NCBI GenBank assembly: GCA_009760855.2
Contig: WPIO01000273.1
Location: 90,294 to 154,293, forward strand
DNA length: 64,000 bases
Reading direction: 5' to 3'
From: Cristatella mucedo
Lineage: Eukaryota > Bryozoa > Phylactolaemata > Cristatellidae
Shown here one piece after another: positions 1 through 10,500 of this stretch. Both the position numbers and the translations under genes were made by a program. Within the stretch, counting starts at the first letter, position 1. Each line of letters begins with the position of its first letter. Under the pieces are notes generated by a model, which searched no databases, was not told where the DNA came from, and worked only from the letters and a program-made list of their open reading frames with translations.

Positions 1-639
1 CAGTAAACGTAGCTTAGACTTAGCTAGTGAAAATTTCAACCATAAAACACAAAAAAGCAACTACATGATTGTATACAAGTTTCGGTGAAAATATACTATG
101 AGAACGTATAATTTAAGCTACACATTATTGTCAAGCCAGCTGCTTTTGCAGGATTGATCAAATTGGTTTACGGAAATTGGGGTCTTCAGATGAAAAGTAC
201 CAGTTCAAAAAAGGCTAAAACTTAGGTCGAGTCACACGTAAAAAATTTAAAGAGTTGGAACAGCCACGTCAATTTTAATTAGAAGAGATTCGAATAGATA
301 TAATATAAAAATATAAAAAAATATATATATATATTATTCGAGATTTTTTTTAACTAGGATGCAGACATAAGCTGGTGGTGACTTGTGCTGCCTGGGTCGA
401 GTGTGCTACACGGGCCCATCCTGTATAGGACCAGGGACCAGGCGGTTTCCAAGCTGGTTTTGGCTTCTGAGATACAGTGCTACCTTAAAGCTATCCTTTC
501 CGAGCTTGGAGTGCCGAGTTTGGCCAGTACCTATATGAACGACTTCCTAAAAAAAGTGACATTAACGTTACAATTCACATATATATGTTTGTATGCATAT
601 TTATATATACGTGTGTGTATGTGTAATTCATTGCAATTT
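1..639. other. AT-rich non-coding DNA
   Basis: There is no recognisable gene. A short TA/AT run lies near 315-340. A 120-aa open frame at 385-747 has no family look and its 3' part overlaps the LINE-B copy that begins near 640, so it was not called. Confidence 0.6.
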
Positions 640-1135
640 ATCTCTATCTGTAACTCCGAAAAGTCAAAAAGTCTATGCTGGTGTTACCCAGGAAAGTTTT
701 GTATAGCTCATTCACAGCTTGGGCGGCTTTCGGTGCGCATTCGGTAGCCAACAGGCTTCGTCTCTCTCAACAAAGAGAAAGTGGGAAGCGTAGTAGAGTC
801 AGGAGAGCAGTTGAGGTAGTGAGTAGCATGGAATTAGCAGCTCAGGACCGGAGAAAAGGATGAGCCATAGTCGACAGGAGGAGGATATTCGTCGCTGCAT
901 AAGAGTTGTCGAAGTGAGTTCCATGCACTAGGACCTGCAGAGCTAAAGCTTCTGTCACTAATGGTCTTTAAGTGGAGTAATGGAACAGCTAATTTATTGT
1001 CCACACAGGACCTGTGGGCGTGAAGAGGCTGAAACTGATACAGCAGTTTTGCTCGATATGAAGGAGCCAGGCCGTGGCAGGCCTTGTGGGTCAGCATAAG
1101 AATTTTGCTCTTTATCGGTCGCTCAACCGTCATCA
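640..1135 (-). mobile_element. LINE-B 3' fragment
   Basis: Read on the minus strand, this encodes the C-terminal tail of a CR1/L2-like LINE: KARHGLAP-like KACHGLAPSYRAKLLYQFQP, CVDNKLAVPLLHLKTI, SFSSAGPSAWNSLRQLL. It is followed by the family 3' tail (accgaaagccgc...ctgtgaatgagctatac). The same sequence recurs at least eight times in the window. Frameshifts and stops make it a dead copy. Confidence 0.8.
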
Positions 1136-1815
1136 GTCCTAACTATATTAGCAAATAGGCATGTGGTCAAACTTCTGGGACTTCAAGACTAGCCTTGCTA
1201 CCATATCCATAGTCAGCTGCACTGACCTAGTTGCTTCTTTTGGTAGCCCAACCAAAGGGAAATTACAATGGGAGTGTGTTAGCAAGGTGTGGCTGTTCCG
1301 ATTACTCCAGTTCAATAATATCTAAATCATATTTTAGTGTTTAGCTGATATTGTTTTGGGATAGCTCTAGGCCTGCAGGCTAGATTCCTGGTCTGGCCAC
1401 TCAGGCACCGGTCGAATCTCCAGCAGCCGATAATACCAAGCCTGCAGCTACTGCTACATTTGGGAAGGCAATGATTCAGTCCAGCCAGCACTGATATTAC
1501 ACAGCAGCTTACCTTGTCGGTTGCAGTATCTTTGATTGGCTTAAACGCCAGGTGCACCTCTGCTTTAAAGCCAGCAGATTACCAACTCGGTCGGCTCACT
1601 TTCCTGATGCCATTGTGCTCCCAAAGGTCTCTATGGGCACTTACCCTCATGTGGCCTTCATCTCTTCTGCTCTATGTTCAAAGTCCGGCCCCGGGAAGGC
1701 AACACCTCGTTGAATGGTGAACCTGAGGCAAGCCGGGCCCTTGTGGGAAATCTGATCCCAGGCAACTGCCAGCCGGCGACTATTTAGAGCTGGTCCTCTG
1801 TGTCAGTCATTAAAT
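1136..1815. other. GC-rich repeat-like DNA, unassigned
   Basis: Base composition is richer in GC than the introns further on and all frames are broken. It probably derives from old mobile elements, but I cannot assign a family. Confidence 0.35.
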
Positions 1816-1995
1816 AAAAAAAATAATTAAATCCCGGCTGAGTAAACCTCCTCTTTTTGTTTAGTGACACAAGAGCCTATATGGCTACCACCACAGCTTG
1901 CAGGGGTGATAAAGAATCGCCCACCTCAGGAAGCGAACCCATGACCTTGGGGCCGAGGTGGTGAAAGCAACCCTTATACCTAGTGGGGCTATGCA
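1816..1995 (-). repeat. SINE-1 (tRNA-derived) copy
   Basis: On the minus strand it has a B-box-like gggttcgcttcc, the gcgattctttatc linker, the ccctgcaagctgtggtggtagccata block and a tgtcactaaa...gaggaggtt end. The same layout recurs near 2270, 8340, 9650, 15405, 29010, 41100, 50005 and 55700. Confidence 0.7.
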
Positions 1996-2269
1996 GCAGC
2001 TACTGATTGAGATCTTCCTGTGAGCTCGGTCCCGGCTATCCCTCAACCACCTGGAGGTGCTTCTGCCTTCTGGTAAGTAGATTAAGCCAGATCTTGCCGG
2101 TATGCCAGTTCTGTACCCATACATATAACTAGCGAAGATCATTTGGCCTTCGGTAAAATCTCCGGCTGTCTTCACCCTCCACTTCCCAACTGCCGACCAG
2201 ACTTTAAACCCTGCCCATGCTGTTGCAGAAGATCACCTTGGTGACAAGTACCAGGGAGATCGACAGGTC

Positions 2270-2415
2270 TCGATTAGCAGCCTCTTTTGTTATAGAAAAA
2301 AAGAGCATTTACGGCTACGACCACTGCTTGCAGCAATGATAAAGGATCAAAAATCACAGGATATGAAACCATGACCCGGGTAGAGAGGTCGTGAAGAGCA
2401 ACCGTCTAACCCTGA
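2270..2415 (-). repeat. SINE-1 copy, diverged
   Basis: It shares the central block (taaatgc/tatagc..., cactgcttgcagcaatgataaaggatc) and the tRNA-like part with a B box in reverse (tatgaaaccatgacccgg). Confidence 0.6.
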
Positions 2416-3055
2416 TTGCCATCAAGTGTCACCAGGACATCCTCCGGCCCTGGCATCAACTTGATTCTGGACTGAGCCACTAACCTACATCCACAATTTT
2501 ACATGACACCCTTTAGGATTGCTCCTCTTGCAACTTCGTCTGAGATTATTTGCCCTACCCCAGTGCTGACATCCTCTGCCTCATCGGTAGCTGTACATTA
2601 GCCTTCGGGACAGCTGTCGCCAACTCCTTTAGAAACTCCACGTTCACCAAGTGACTTCCTCAAGCTATGGCAACCCGTTTACAGGCCTGCTGGCTGGAGA
2701 GTGACTTCTAGCTTCACTGCATCTATCTATCTCCTAAGTTAGGACTCATTGTCGTTTACCAGATGCATGGTCAAGGATCACGAGCGAAAGCATAGCCGCA
2801 CTCGTCCTGAGCAGTTGCCGTCTCCACAAGAAGGCTCTGCATCATGTGCTCCGTGGCCATGGGATGTGACAAATGCCTCACATCCGCCACACCTCTGTTC
2901 ATTGAATTGCACCAAGGTCATCATCGGGTAGAGTTGCCAGAGCCGATGTACTTCACGAGTCACCTAGCAGCCCGTCGCTCCCATTGGAAGGCTGAATTTC
3001 AGGCCTATCTGTTGACAAGGATCGTCTGCAGACTCAACTAGCCAAGACTGCTCCT
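2416..3055. other. GC-rich repeat-like DNA
   Basis: Several overlapping 60-70 aa open frames lie on both strands between 2749 and 3041. None has a family signature and they shadow one another. This is most likely decayed transposon sequence. Confidence 0.35.
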
Positions 3056-3059
3056 TCTC

Positions 3060-3180
3060 ACCTGCTAAGCGACCTAGCCTCGAGCCCCGAGGTATATGCG
3101 AAGCACCTGAATAGAGATTATGTTCTCATGGGGTGCTATATAAATGAATCAGATTTATTTCATTTATATTTATTTAGCCT
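3060..3180 (+). repeat. SINE-2 (tRNA-derived) copy
   Basis: It contains cctcgagccccgagg (B-box-like), agcacctgaat, then agagattatgttctcatggg and gtgctatataaatgaat. The same order occurs at 52570-52705 and in reverse near 10365, 11930 and 63345. Confidence 0.65.
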
Positions 3181-3505
3181 GATATATTGGCTATTGGATT
3201 ACGACTGGCCACCTAGCTTTGCTGAGCTTCATTGCGTCTCTGGGAGGAGACCACGTGAAACATTGTACTTGTGCCTTGTCAACCCAGGGTGAAGGCTCAT
3301 TTAGTGCATCCTGCATGTCTGCCTCCACGTCGGGTGTGTTTCTTGCATGCGAATCACGGGTTTCACGATCCTTACTTATAAGAACGGTGACTCGAGCATG
3401 CCCAATAATTTCTGTCTCATAAACCCTTTATCTACTCAATAACAGCACTCCTTTTATGTGGAGAATGCTTTTCATGGAGCCAGAGATTGGCAGGGTGCAT
3501 ACTTT
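3181..3505. other. No gene seen
   Basis: A 67-aa open frame at 3219-3422 has no recognisable features. Nothing else stands out. Confidence 0.4.
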
Positions 3506-3509
3506 GTCT

Positions 3510-4870
3510 AATAAAAAAAATAATAGAATTTCACTTAATTAAGGGCCCTCAAAGAACTCCATCTCTTTCTAGGTGCTTTACATTTGCTGCCAAGGGAAAC
3601 GAGATTGAATTGTAAGTAATATCTTGCATGATAAACAATATGAACAACTTAGTTAAGGGTGACATGCACAGGATAAGCATGCGGATATGGTTAGTGGCAG
3701 TATGCACAGTGTCAGCACCCATAGGCACATCAAGGACGAATCACAAGGACCCACCGAATGTTGTCCTAAATAGGTGTGTTTTTAAGTTCTTTTCAAATGT
3801 GGTCAAGTCTGGGGATGTTCTGAGGCAGATCGGGAGGGATTTCCAGGCTTTGGGAGTATACTAACTTAATGCATGGTCTCCAAATGATTTGAGGTTTGTA
3901 CGAGGTTTTTGATTAACTGTATGATTCCGAATAGCTAGTGGTACGATTCTTAGCCTCGTGGGGGAGTAGATCTGAGAGATAGACTGGAGCCAAAGAATGA
4001 AGTGTACTGAAAGTGAGCAAGAAAACTGTAAAGTCGGTCCGTTGCTTGACTGGTAGCTAGTGCAGGTCGGCGAGGAGTGGTGTGAGGTGGCAACTGCAAT
4101 GTTCATGACAGACAAGCCTAGCCACAGAGTTTTGCACAAGCTGTAATCGCGTGATTGCAAAAGCAGGTAGGCCAGTAAGAAGCGAGTTACAGAAGTCAAG
4201 TCGGGATCTCACGAACGCATGGATCAATTTAGACGTGGTATCCTTATCTAAACAAGCCCGAACTTTAGGTATGTTACGTAGCTGAAGTAAGCAGATTTGA
4301 CCGCTGACCTGATGTGGTAGTCTATGTGGAGGTCACTTTGGAACATGACACCTAGATTTCGAGCTTATTCAAAAGGAGACATGCTGGTGGAGCCAATTTT
4401 GAGCATCAGTCTTTCCAATTTGTGAATCACACTGAGTTTGCCCATAACTAGTAAGGTAGTTTTATCATGGTTTATTTTTGGAAAATTTGATGACATCCAT
4501 GCGCGGATGTCATCAATACGTGAAGCTAGTGAGTTGAGAGAATTTGAGGTGCTCGAAGGGTGGGTGGGATCAAAGAAAAGGTAACCCTGAGTGTCATCTG
4601 CATAAAAGGGAAAGCGTAGATTGTGCGTGACAATCATATCAGCAAGAGTGAGTGTATAAACCGTGAAAAGAACCAGACATAGCAGGGAGCCCTGCCGTAC
4701 CCATATTTCAGACCTACTTTGGATGATCTTTGTCCATTCACATCAATACCCTGGGGCCTCCCACTGAGACATGATCTGAGCCTTTGTAGAGCAATGCCAT
4801 TGATGCCCAGGCGAGATGATAACTAACATGCAGGTTGCTAGCCACCGTCACAGCTAAAGCAGTTGCCAGT
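3510..4870 (-). mobile_element. LINE-A (CR1/L2-like) copy with reverse transcriptase remnants
   Basis: On the minus strand it carries the catalytic-motif region FPFYADDTQGYLFFDPTHPS (YADD box) at 4637-4365, then SSNFPKINHDKTTLLVMGKL, the DFCNSLL-type and LPVKQRIDFK-type segments in broken frames, and the family 3' tail with ctctttctaggtgctttacatttgctg. Multiple frameshifts mean it is inactive. It is among the longer copies here. Confidence 0.85.
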
Positions 4871-4879
4871 GTGGGAGAC

Positions 4880-6580
4880 CCATCAGCCAGAGGTGATAAG
4901 CATTTATATATCCATATTTACGTAATTTCTTAAATGCTGCGGTCAAATAACAATCAGAATAACTTTAAACAGGTATTAGCTGTATATTTTCCCTAAACGA
5001 TGTGTGGTTTTGTTTATGTATAACCCAGTCTGTGACATCTGCTAGTACTAGGCTGGGTTGCAGTTCTGACCACCGGCGAGCCAATCGGAGCTCAGGTAGG
5101 CATTGGCAGCAGTGCCAACGAATCAGAGCACAGTGCTCCGATACTGCAGATGAGAGAAGCTGACCAACGTCTACTGGTGGGTAGTGGCACTTCCGCCTGC
5201 TCAGTGTGTAGATGAAATAAACTGGTGGCGTTCCTCGTCGGCTAGCGTGCTATGCGGCTGGCGACAATAATTCAGACTACATGATGCTCGCAAGAACTTT
5301 GGTTTTCGGAAGAATTCTGCAATGAACAGGAACAGGTGTTAGAGCTCTCTATACCAGGAGGCAAGAATTCTACTTAGTGTTCCTCGACCTACAGAATGCA
5401 TTTGGTAGCATCCCACATGTCTCAATGCTCCGTGTGGTCCGGCATGCTGGATTGGATGAGAGTTTATGCAGTTTAATTAGGTGCCTCTATTCCTGTTTGA
5501 ACCTGGAGATTTGGGTGCAAGACAAAATGCTGATGGCATTCTCCAGGACTGCCAGTGTCTGGCAGGGCAACTGTCTATGGCTGATCCTCTTTCATTTGGC
5601 AATTTAACCGGTTATAAGACTCCCTACTAGCATGCACTAGTCGTGCCTCAAGCTTAAATGAACCTCTAGGTCAGTTTCGCATTGGCATATAAACCTCGCC
5701 CTGTTCTCAGCAGTATCTTGCCTTCAAGCTCTGGCTTCAGCAGCTGCACAGGCTGCCTAGATGCTGGGCATGCCGTTCCAGCATGCTTAGTGCTGTGTCG
5801 TTGCCCACACAAGGGTGTGAATACCGTGCCAGCCTCAATCACCCTACTCTGCAGGAGGCCGATTCTGGTATGCCTGAGAACGAATCCCAACCTACCTCAG
5901 AGCCCCACATGGTCTCGGGCAGCCTTGTGGCGAAATAAAGAAGGCTTGCTCTTTCTGTTTCTCAACGAACACCTATCCTAACCTATCCAAGCACCATCCT
6001 AGGTGCTGAGCAAGCATGCCTCAGGCTGTGCTCAGCCTTACAGTAGAAAGTCGTTGCCTTAGCCGAGCCATTCCCAGCTTTGATGGCCCTGGCAGTAGGG
6101 TTGGCCAGATCTCACTGTGGTCAGAAGCACAAGTGCCTCAAGCCACTATCCTGTAACCTCTTGCTGGCCAGTCATGAAGTGCTCCATCTGTTTGCTTGTT
6201 ACCCTGATTTCATCGAGCACTTAGTACTACTGTCTTTTGCATGCGGTTGCTAGCAGTTCGAAAGGCTTGTGGAATGCCTTGCTTCGGCGGCCCAGCCTGC
6301 AAGGCACAAGGTGAGCCACAGAATATCGACTTGCCGATTCTCCATCAGTGGTCACTTCTCAACCAGTGGTATTGGCCTGTCGTTCCAGGCTTGTAAGTTC
6401 TAGTATTGACCATGCCTAAGCCTGCTGCTAGCGGCTGTTGCTAGAAGTCAGGCATACCCCTGGATGGTTTGCTGCTTATGCCCCACGAAGGCAGAGACCC
6501 TTAGCTAAGTCCTCAGACATTGCTGGCCGATGCTGCATTCAATTACAGCCCCACACAACCTGGTTCTGTGCAGCCTAACA
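4880..6580. other. GC-rich decayed element region
   Basis: It is richer in GC than the introns and contains the R2-like scrap at 5377-5607. The overlapping frames at 5666-5981 on both strands look like shadows. The remainder is probably the same or related decayed mobile elements. Confidence 0.4.
5377..5607 (+). pseudogene. Reverse transcriptase fragment, R2/NeSL-like LINE
   Basis: The frame reads FLDLQNAFGSIPHVSMLRVV and later ASVWQGNCLWLILFHLAI. The first is an RT motif of the DLxNAFGSxPH type and the second matches QGCPLSPxLFNLAI. Both are typical of site-specific R2/NeSL-like LINEs and differ from LINE-A and LINE-B. It is truncated at both ends. Confidence 0.6.
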
Positions 6581-6584
6581 TGAG

Positions 6585-7145
6585 TCATGTAATGTATCTC
6601 CATCTGTAACTCTACTAAGCCATAAAGACTAAGTGGGCGTTTTAGGAGAGTTTTAGTTAGCAGACTCACAGCCTAAGAGGAATTTGGTCGCACTGGTAGC
6701 CAACAGACTTCGTCTCAGGCAACAAAGAGAAAGTAGGAAGCACATCAGAGTCAGGACAGCAGCGCCTAAAAGAGATTGGGTTCTCTGAGGGCGCTTTATC
6801 AAGTGCAATATAATTATTATTATTATAAGGATAACAAGCAGTGTTGAAGTACCAGCTCAGGACAGCTGAACAGGATGAACCGTAGTCAGCAGCCGGAGAG
6901 TAGTGATCGTTGGGTAAGATCTGAGGAAGCAAGTTCTATAGTCTAGGACCTGCAGAGCTGAAACTTGTCGCCAGCCATCTTTGAGCTAAGTTGAAGGATG
7001 GAACAGCTGATTTATTTCCCATAATGGACCTGAGTGCCCAAAAAGGCTGAAACTGGTGCAGCAGTTCAGATAGGTATGGATATGCCACTCAGTGGGAATT
7101 GTGGGTGAGTGTTAGAACTTCTAAGAACTCTGCGATCTTCCAGAC
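6585..7145 (-). mobile_element. LINE-B 3' fragment, interrupted
   Basis: It is the minus-strand LINE-B tail with a CVDNKL-type region (broken frames), LPQILPNDHYSPAADYGSSC and the ACATT-type end near 6590. It is interrupted at about 6757-6835 by a LINE-A tail. Confidence 0.75.
6757..6835 (+). mobile_element. LINE-A tail-only copy inside LINE-B
   Basis: It contains gcgcctaaaagagattgggt, ctctgagggcgctttatcaag, tgcaata and then ATT repeats, with LINE-B sequence on both sides. Confidence 0.7.
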
Positions 7146-7324
7146 ACCAGTTCAACTGTAAGTAGTCAGGCTGCTCGCTCCTGCTTGCTGGTGGTCTGAG
7201 TCTTAAAACCAAAACTGATCAGTAACAACTATGCACTAATATGGTAATCTTTTAGGTTGTGGTGCAGTCCGACACAATCGTGGTGATAATGAATACGTTA
7301 GAAATGAGTTCTCCCTCGTACTTA

Positions 7325-7620
7325 GCTTAACTGCTGCATTAGTTTCAGCCTGTTCGAGCCGTCAGGTCCTGTGCAGTTGATAAATTAGCTGTTCCATTCC
7401 TCCACTTAAAGGCATTTGGTGACAGAAGCTTCAGCTCTTGAGGTCATTGACTGTGGAACTTGCTTCCACTATTCTTACCCAACGACAACTACTCTCCTGC
7501 TGCCGAGTATGGCTTATCCATTTCAGTGGTCCAAAGCTGCTACTTCCATGTTCTATAGACAACAAACTAACCATGTTCTATATACAATTTCTATAGACAA
7601 TAAACCAACTGTTCAATTGC
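7325..7620 (+). mobile_element. LINE-B fragment
   Basis: It contains gtttcagcctgttcgagccg, taaattagctgttccattcc and ggtgacagaagcttcagctc in the order of the LINE-B C-terminal coding region, with broken frames. Confidence 0.7.
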
Positions 7621-7629
7621 TACTCTGAC

Positions 7630-8335
7630 GACACACTAGGTACATAGCCGAGTTCCAGGGGTTAGAGGCTAGTTGAGGCCAAGTCCAGTCATGCTCTGGC
7701 CAAGCCATCACTAGCCCAGCTGCTGAGCTAGGGTAAGACAAGCAGCCGTCAGGTTAGACATCTTTAAGATATCGCATGCGCCAACAAACAGAGGGATCAT
7801 GCATAAAGTAAACTATTGGGGCACAAGACGAGGAAGCGTGAGCAAAGAAACTCATTAGCTGGTCAGTCAGCTTCCTCAGTCCTGCTGTTGCACCAACTAA
7901 GTTCCAAAGCTGCTAGCCCATGCCGTAACATATCCGGCTTGCTGAGCACCTGCTTGGCTAGTCGGTGTTGACATCTACCTCAGCTCTGACGAAAGACACC
8001 AATCATGCAGGGCCAGGAACATACTACACGGGAATGCTGCATATACAAGTAACGACAACGAGGGTGCTCTCCAGCTCCACTCGGGCCTTGGGCACTCGCG
8101 GCCTTGCGTGCATAGCCGAATCACTAGAGCAGGCCTACACCCGTCTAGGTGCATAACTCGGCGAGACCGGGAGCCACCAACACCTAAACTTACTCGGCCA
8201 ACATTTTTTACCCAAGAGCTCCGGTGACCTATCGTCACAGACATCCGGCCATACCCACAGATCAGACCCCGACCTAGCCGGTGACCCTTGCCACATTACA
8301 GTGGCCCGTCCCAGCCAGCAGAACGTAGCCGAGTA
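7630..8335 (+). repeat. LTR-like dispersed repeat unit
   Basis: It shares ordered blocks with 38505-40830: ccgagttccaggggt, atcgcatgcgccaac, tggtcagtcagcttcc, ctccagctccactcggg and gacctagccggtgaac-like segments. Its length and the position of the second copy suggest a long terminal repeat or a solo LTR. No target duplication was confirmed. Confidence 0.45.
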
Positions 8336-8339
8336 TAGG

Positions 8340-8485
8340 TAAGGGGGTTGCTCCTTACAACCTACTTTTTGAAGTCATGGGTTCGTATCCTAGGGCGGAC
8401 GATCCTCCACTGCCTCTGCAAGCTGTAGTGATAGCCTTAAAAGCTCTTCTGCCGCAATGCAAAAAAGAGTGCTGCATCACATGGC
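8340..8485 (+). repeat. SINE-1 copy
   Basis: It has the B-box-like gggttcgtatcct, then gcggacgatcct, ccactgcctctgcaagctgt and agctcttctgccgc, as in the other copies. Confidence 0.7.
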
Positions 8486-8571
8486 ACTTTATCCACTTAA
8501 TGACAGTTTGTGATTGATACGTTTTTGCTCCTCTTGTCCTTTGTAATATACATGCACACTTAAAAAATCAC

Positions 8572-8645
8572 ACACACACTCATATGTATACATGTATAAT
8601 AATATTTAAATAAATGAACATACATGTATACATATGAGTGTGTGT
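8572..8645. repeat. Perfect 25-bp inverted repeat with 24-bp loop
   Basis: The arms at 8572-8596 and 8621-8645 are exact reverse complements (acacacactcatatgtatac plus atgta). They are followed at once by TA repeats. Confidence 0.85.
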
Positions 8646-8650
8646 TTTTT

Positions 8651-8651
<1 letters not shown>

Positions 8652-8684
<33 letters not shown>

Positions 8685-8691
8685 AAATATG

Positions 8692-8724
<33 letters not shown>

Positions 8725-8731
8725 GTTTTAT

Positions 8732-8765
<34 letters not shown>
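8652..8765. repeat. TA-rich microsatellite cluster
   Basis: Three runs of TA repeats are separated by short ATGTTA-type spacers. Confidence 0.9.
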
Positions 8766-8767
<2 letters not shown>

Positions 8768-9280
8768 ATAACATAATACCTACATTAGTTGGACACTTGA
8801 TTCGCAGTGGCTGTGGTAGTGGTTGTATGACATTTCCGTCCGGACGTTTCCCTTGCATAGTTCCCCCGGGATAGGACATTTCCACCCAAGTTAACAAATA
8901 TGTGACTGAGAATACACACATTGTGTGTGTGTATGCACATGATTAAATAAAGCTCACGCTCTACTAAAACAAAATAAACTCAGTATGATTAGAGGAATGG
9001 ATGGATTAGAAGGAGGGCTACTAATGGCTCGGGCGGCTGCGGTGATGGCTGCTGCTGGGGCTACGGCAGCTGTGACCTATGCAGTTCGGTCTAGCGGAGT
9101 TAGGTCACTCTCGATGCCGCCAGGCACGTGCTTGTACCCGTCAAACTGGGCACACGCTGCGGCATGCCGAGCGTTCTGCAAATGAGCGCTAAGTCACAGA
9201 GGTTTACTGAGTATAGCTCGACCTCAAGAGATCTAGTTATGCCCCTATACGCACGAATTAAAGCACGGTATACATGCAAA

Positions 9281-9555
9281 GTCAGCCCTAAAACCCTTAA
9301 AAGTAAACCCGAAACCCTACATGTTAAAGCCTAAAGCCTAAAAACCCTGAACGCTAAACTTTAAACCGTAAAACCCTATACGCCGACCGCTAAACCTTAA
9401 GCCCCTGAACACTAAACCCTAAACCTTAAAAACCCCAAACTCTAAACCCTCAACCCTAAAATCCGTAAGCCCTAAATTCTAAAGCCTAAACCATGACAAC
9501 TATAAACCTTAAAAACCCTATTCACTAACCCATAAAACCTAAACCTTAAACCGTA
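9281..9555. repeat. Degenerate telomere-like CCCTAAA array
   Basis: About 35-40 imperfect copies of a 7-mer near CCCTAAA or CCTTAAA run through this stretch, with variants such as aaaccct, aaacctt and aaagcct. The run is interstitial and heavily mutated. The unit looks like the 7-base TTTAGGG-type unit, not the TTAGGG of most animals. Confidence 0.7.
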
Positions 9556-9557
9556 TA

Positions 9558-9645
9558 CCAGGAGGAAATGTCCCACCCCAGTTGGGAATTTCTGGGGGGA
9601 AATGTCTGGGGGAAATGTCCGGGGGAACTCTGGGGGGGATCTGAG
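9558..9645. repeat. GGGGGAAATGTC minisatellite-like block
   Basis: Four to five variants of ggaggaaatgtcc, ggggggaaatgtc and gggggaaatgtcc lie in tandem. Reverse-complement relatives occur at 8827-8890. Confidence 0.7.
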
Positions 9646-9647
9646 CT

Positions 9648-9835
9648 TGGTGAGCCGTGATGTGCACACTACGTAAGGTGGTTGCTTTCACGACCTGAGT
9701 GTCGAGGTCGTCGATTCGATTCCTGCGGTGTGCGATCCTTTATCGCCACTGCCAGCGGTGGTGAAGCCCTAAAGGCTCTCCTGTCGCTATAAAACAGAGG
9801 CTGTTTAATTAGCTAGGATTTATTTATTTTTATAA
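9648..9835 (+). repeat. SINE-1 copy
   Basis: It starts ggtgagccgtgatgtgcaca, has the B-box-like cgattcgattcctg, then gtgcgatcctttatcgcc, actgccagcggtggtgaagc and gctctcctgtcgctataaaa, ending with ttatttattttta. It is one of the best-preserved copies. The 5' part has tRNA-like A and B boxes. Confidence 0.75.
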
Positions 9836-10360
9836 TCTCCTTACCCCGCCGTAGCTACCAGGACGCCCGTTTCAGGTGCAGAGACCTCAAAGCTTCTTAC
9901 CCGTAAATGGCGTCCAAGACGCACGGCTGCCGCAACGCTGTAGTATCGAAGTGGGCAAGGGTGAGTTCCGCCAGTCAGGTTTTATTATTTTGTTACCGGC
10001 TGCCCTCGACTACGACTTCGGAGGACCTCACTATTGCCGTCCGGTAGTCAGCTGTCAGTAGAGACCCAGATATTACCACATACGCTTCTACCTGTTTCTC
10101 TGTTCACCATTGTGTTCTCGCAGCGTGTACCGCCATTGTGTTCTAGCTGCCGTCTTACGACACTGTTACGTCCACTATGGCCGCGTCCATGAGGTTGTCA
10201 ACGACCATCTCCGACTTAAAAGGCGGCCCCCAGGTAGTGGGAAGGTGTTACCTGCTTAGAAGTAAAATCCGGCGGTAGCCAGAAAAACCCTGATTAGGCA
10301 ACACAGAACCAGGTTGTGGCAAGCCGTTATTGCTTGCAGAATAAATATAAAATATCAATA
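9836..10360. other. No gene seen
   Basis: Mixed-composition DNA with a 61-aa frame at 9876-10061 that has no family features. A short direct echo (gccattgtgttct) occurs twice near 10107 and 10130. Confidence 0.35.
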
Positions 10361-10364
10361 AATA

Positions 10365-10500
10365 TAATTCATTTAAATAGCGCCCCAAGAGAACTTAATC
10401 TAAATTCAGGTGTTTCACACTTGCTTCGGGGCTCGAGCCCACGACCTCAGTCAGACCTTGGTCGGGGCGAGCACCTTAACCACTAGACCAAACCAGCATC
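10365..10500 (-). repeat. SINE-2 copy
   Basis: In reverse orientation it has ggttaaggtgctcgccccga, the B-box-like ggctcgagccc, aagtgtgaaacacctgaatt and gagaacttaatc at the tail end, with an ATTTA-rich end. Confidence 0.7.

Noticed and set aside
8985-9334. Alanine-rich + frames
   Set aside because: Low-complexity composition without start context or homology; they overlap the telomere-like array region.
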